Source: Auanema rhodensis
Taxonomy: Eukaryota > Nematoda > Chromadorea > Rhabditida > Rhabditidae
Direction: 5' to 3'
NCBI GenBank assembly: GCA_964057225.1
Contig: OZ059897.1
Coordinates: 15,252,001 to 15,316,000, forward strand
DNA length: 64,000 nt
In this document: positions 63,630 to 64,000 of the stretch, one piece after another
How the letters are laid out: every line of letters starts with the position of its first letter
How positions within the stretch are numbered: the stretch's first letter is position 1
Notes under the pieces: model-generated
What the model was told of the DNA's origin: nothing
The model's input: the letters and a program-made list of their open reading frames with translations, nothing else
Databases searched by the model: none
Position numbers and translations under genes: made by a program

Positions 63630-64000
63630 TTTTTCAAAATACTATCAAAATACATACAAACAAGTGCATTCAAAAGGAATAAAAAAATAATCCGTCATAA
63701 GTCTCATAATTTCCAAAATTATTCATTTGTTTGCTTTCTTTTTACTATAGAAGTCTTAGAAAAATGGTTATTAAGTCTAAGAACTGTTGGAAATACTGGA
63801 TAAATACTTAATAGAATCAAATCAATGAAACAAATCGTAAAATTATAAAAATAGATAATATTAGAGGAAACCCGGAACCTTCATTTTCTTTATCAAATCA
63901 TTTTGTTATTAGTGTCTGATGTAACATTAGAATTTAGTTATACTTAAAAGTTCTAAGCTTTTCTAAAATATTTATTAAGATTCATTGTTTTCAGACAAAC
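63630..64000. other. Right-hand flank, nothing supported
   Basis: AT-rich sequence beyond the HSP70 promoter. The last bases (TTGTTTTCAG, ending 63994) resemble a 3' splice site on the plus strand, so a plus-strand exon may begin just at the window edge. Confidence 0.35.

Overview
This window looks like nuclear DNA of a small, AT-rich animal genome, most probably a nematode. The genes have many exons and mostly short introns of about 40-60 nt. Many starts are preceded directly by a 3' splice site, as expected for spliced-leader trans-splicing. The gene set includes worm-typical families: a ZYG-11 CUL2 adaptor, an NRF-6-like acyltransferase, a LYS-type GH25 lysozyme and a mab-9/TBX20 T-box gene. 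The species cannot be named from the sequence. All exon models were built by hand from reading frames and GT/AG signals. The plus-strand models and the gene at 50285-55596 were checked for splice phase, and their exon lengths sum to whole codons.

Layout. 1-1.6 kb (minus): a compact trio consisting of an unrecognised 214-aa protein, a SMIM20/MITRAC7 cytochrome-oxidase assembly protein and the start of a further gene off the left edge. 1.6-7.1 kb: gene-poor, ending in a CCAAT/GC-box promoter. 7.1-11.5 kb (plus): TBX20/mab-9 T-box factor with an eh1 motif and a 2.4-kb intron. 13.7-16.3 kb (plus): tetraspanin with a GC-AG intron. 16.9-21.8 kb (minus): ZYG11-family substrate receptor, its first exon(s) not found. 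22-27.5 kb: GC-rich island, purine-rich tracts and a few candidate exons of an unresolved minus-strand gene. 28.1-29.5 kb (minus): F-box-like gene.

30.8-49.4 kb (plus) is the densest part, with seven same-strand genes: alpha-tubulin, C1orf50/DUF2452 protein, ARP6, SF3B4/SAP49, an NRF-6-like acyltransferase, ARID2 and an HDAC3-like deacetylase. The first five are close together (127-265 bp gaps) and could include operons. Three of the seven (ARP6, ARID2, HDAC3) act on chromatin and one (SF3B4) on splicing. 50.3-55.6 kb (minus): an unrecognised 282-aa protein with a 2.8-kb intron. 55.6-59.7 kb: gene-free DNA rich in GA repeats. 59.8-60.8 kb (plus): GH25 lysozyme relative that has lost its catalytic acid pair. 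61.2-63.3 kb (minus): cytosolic HSP70 with well-formed heat-shock elements upstream.

No mobile element, CRISPR array, rRNA or convincing tRNA was seen, and no clearly new multi-gene system. The most interesting leads are the apparently inactive lysozyme, an alpha-tubulin with a shortened K40 loop, an HDAC3 lacking a usual inositol-phosphate arginine, two GC-AG introns and two unrecognised proteins.
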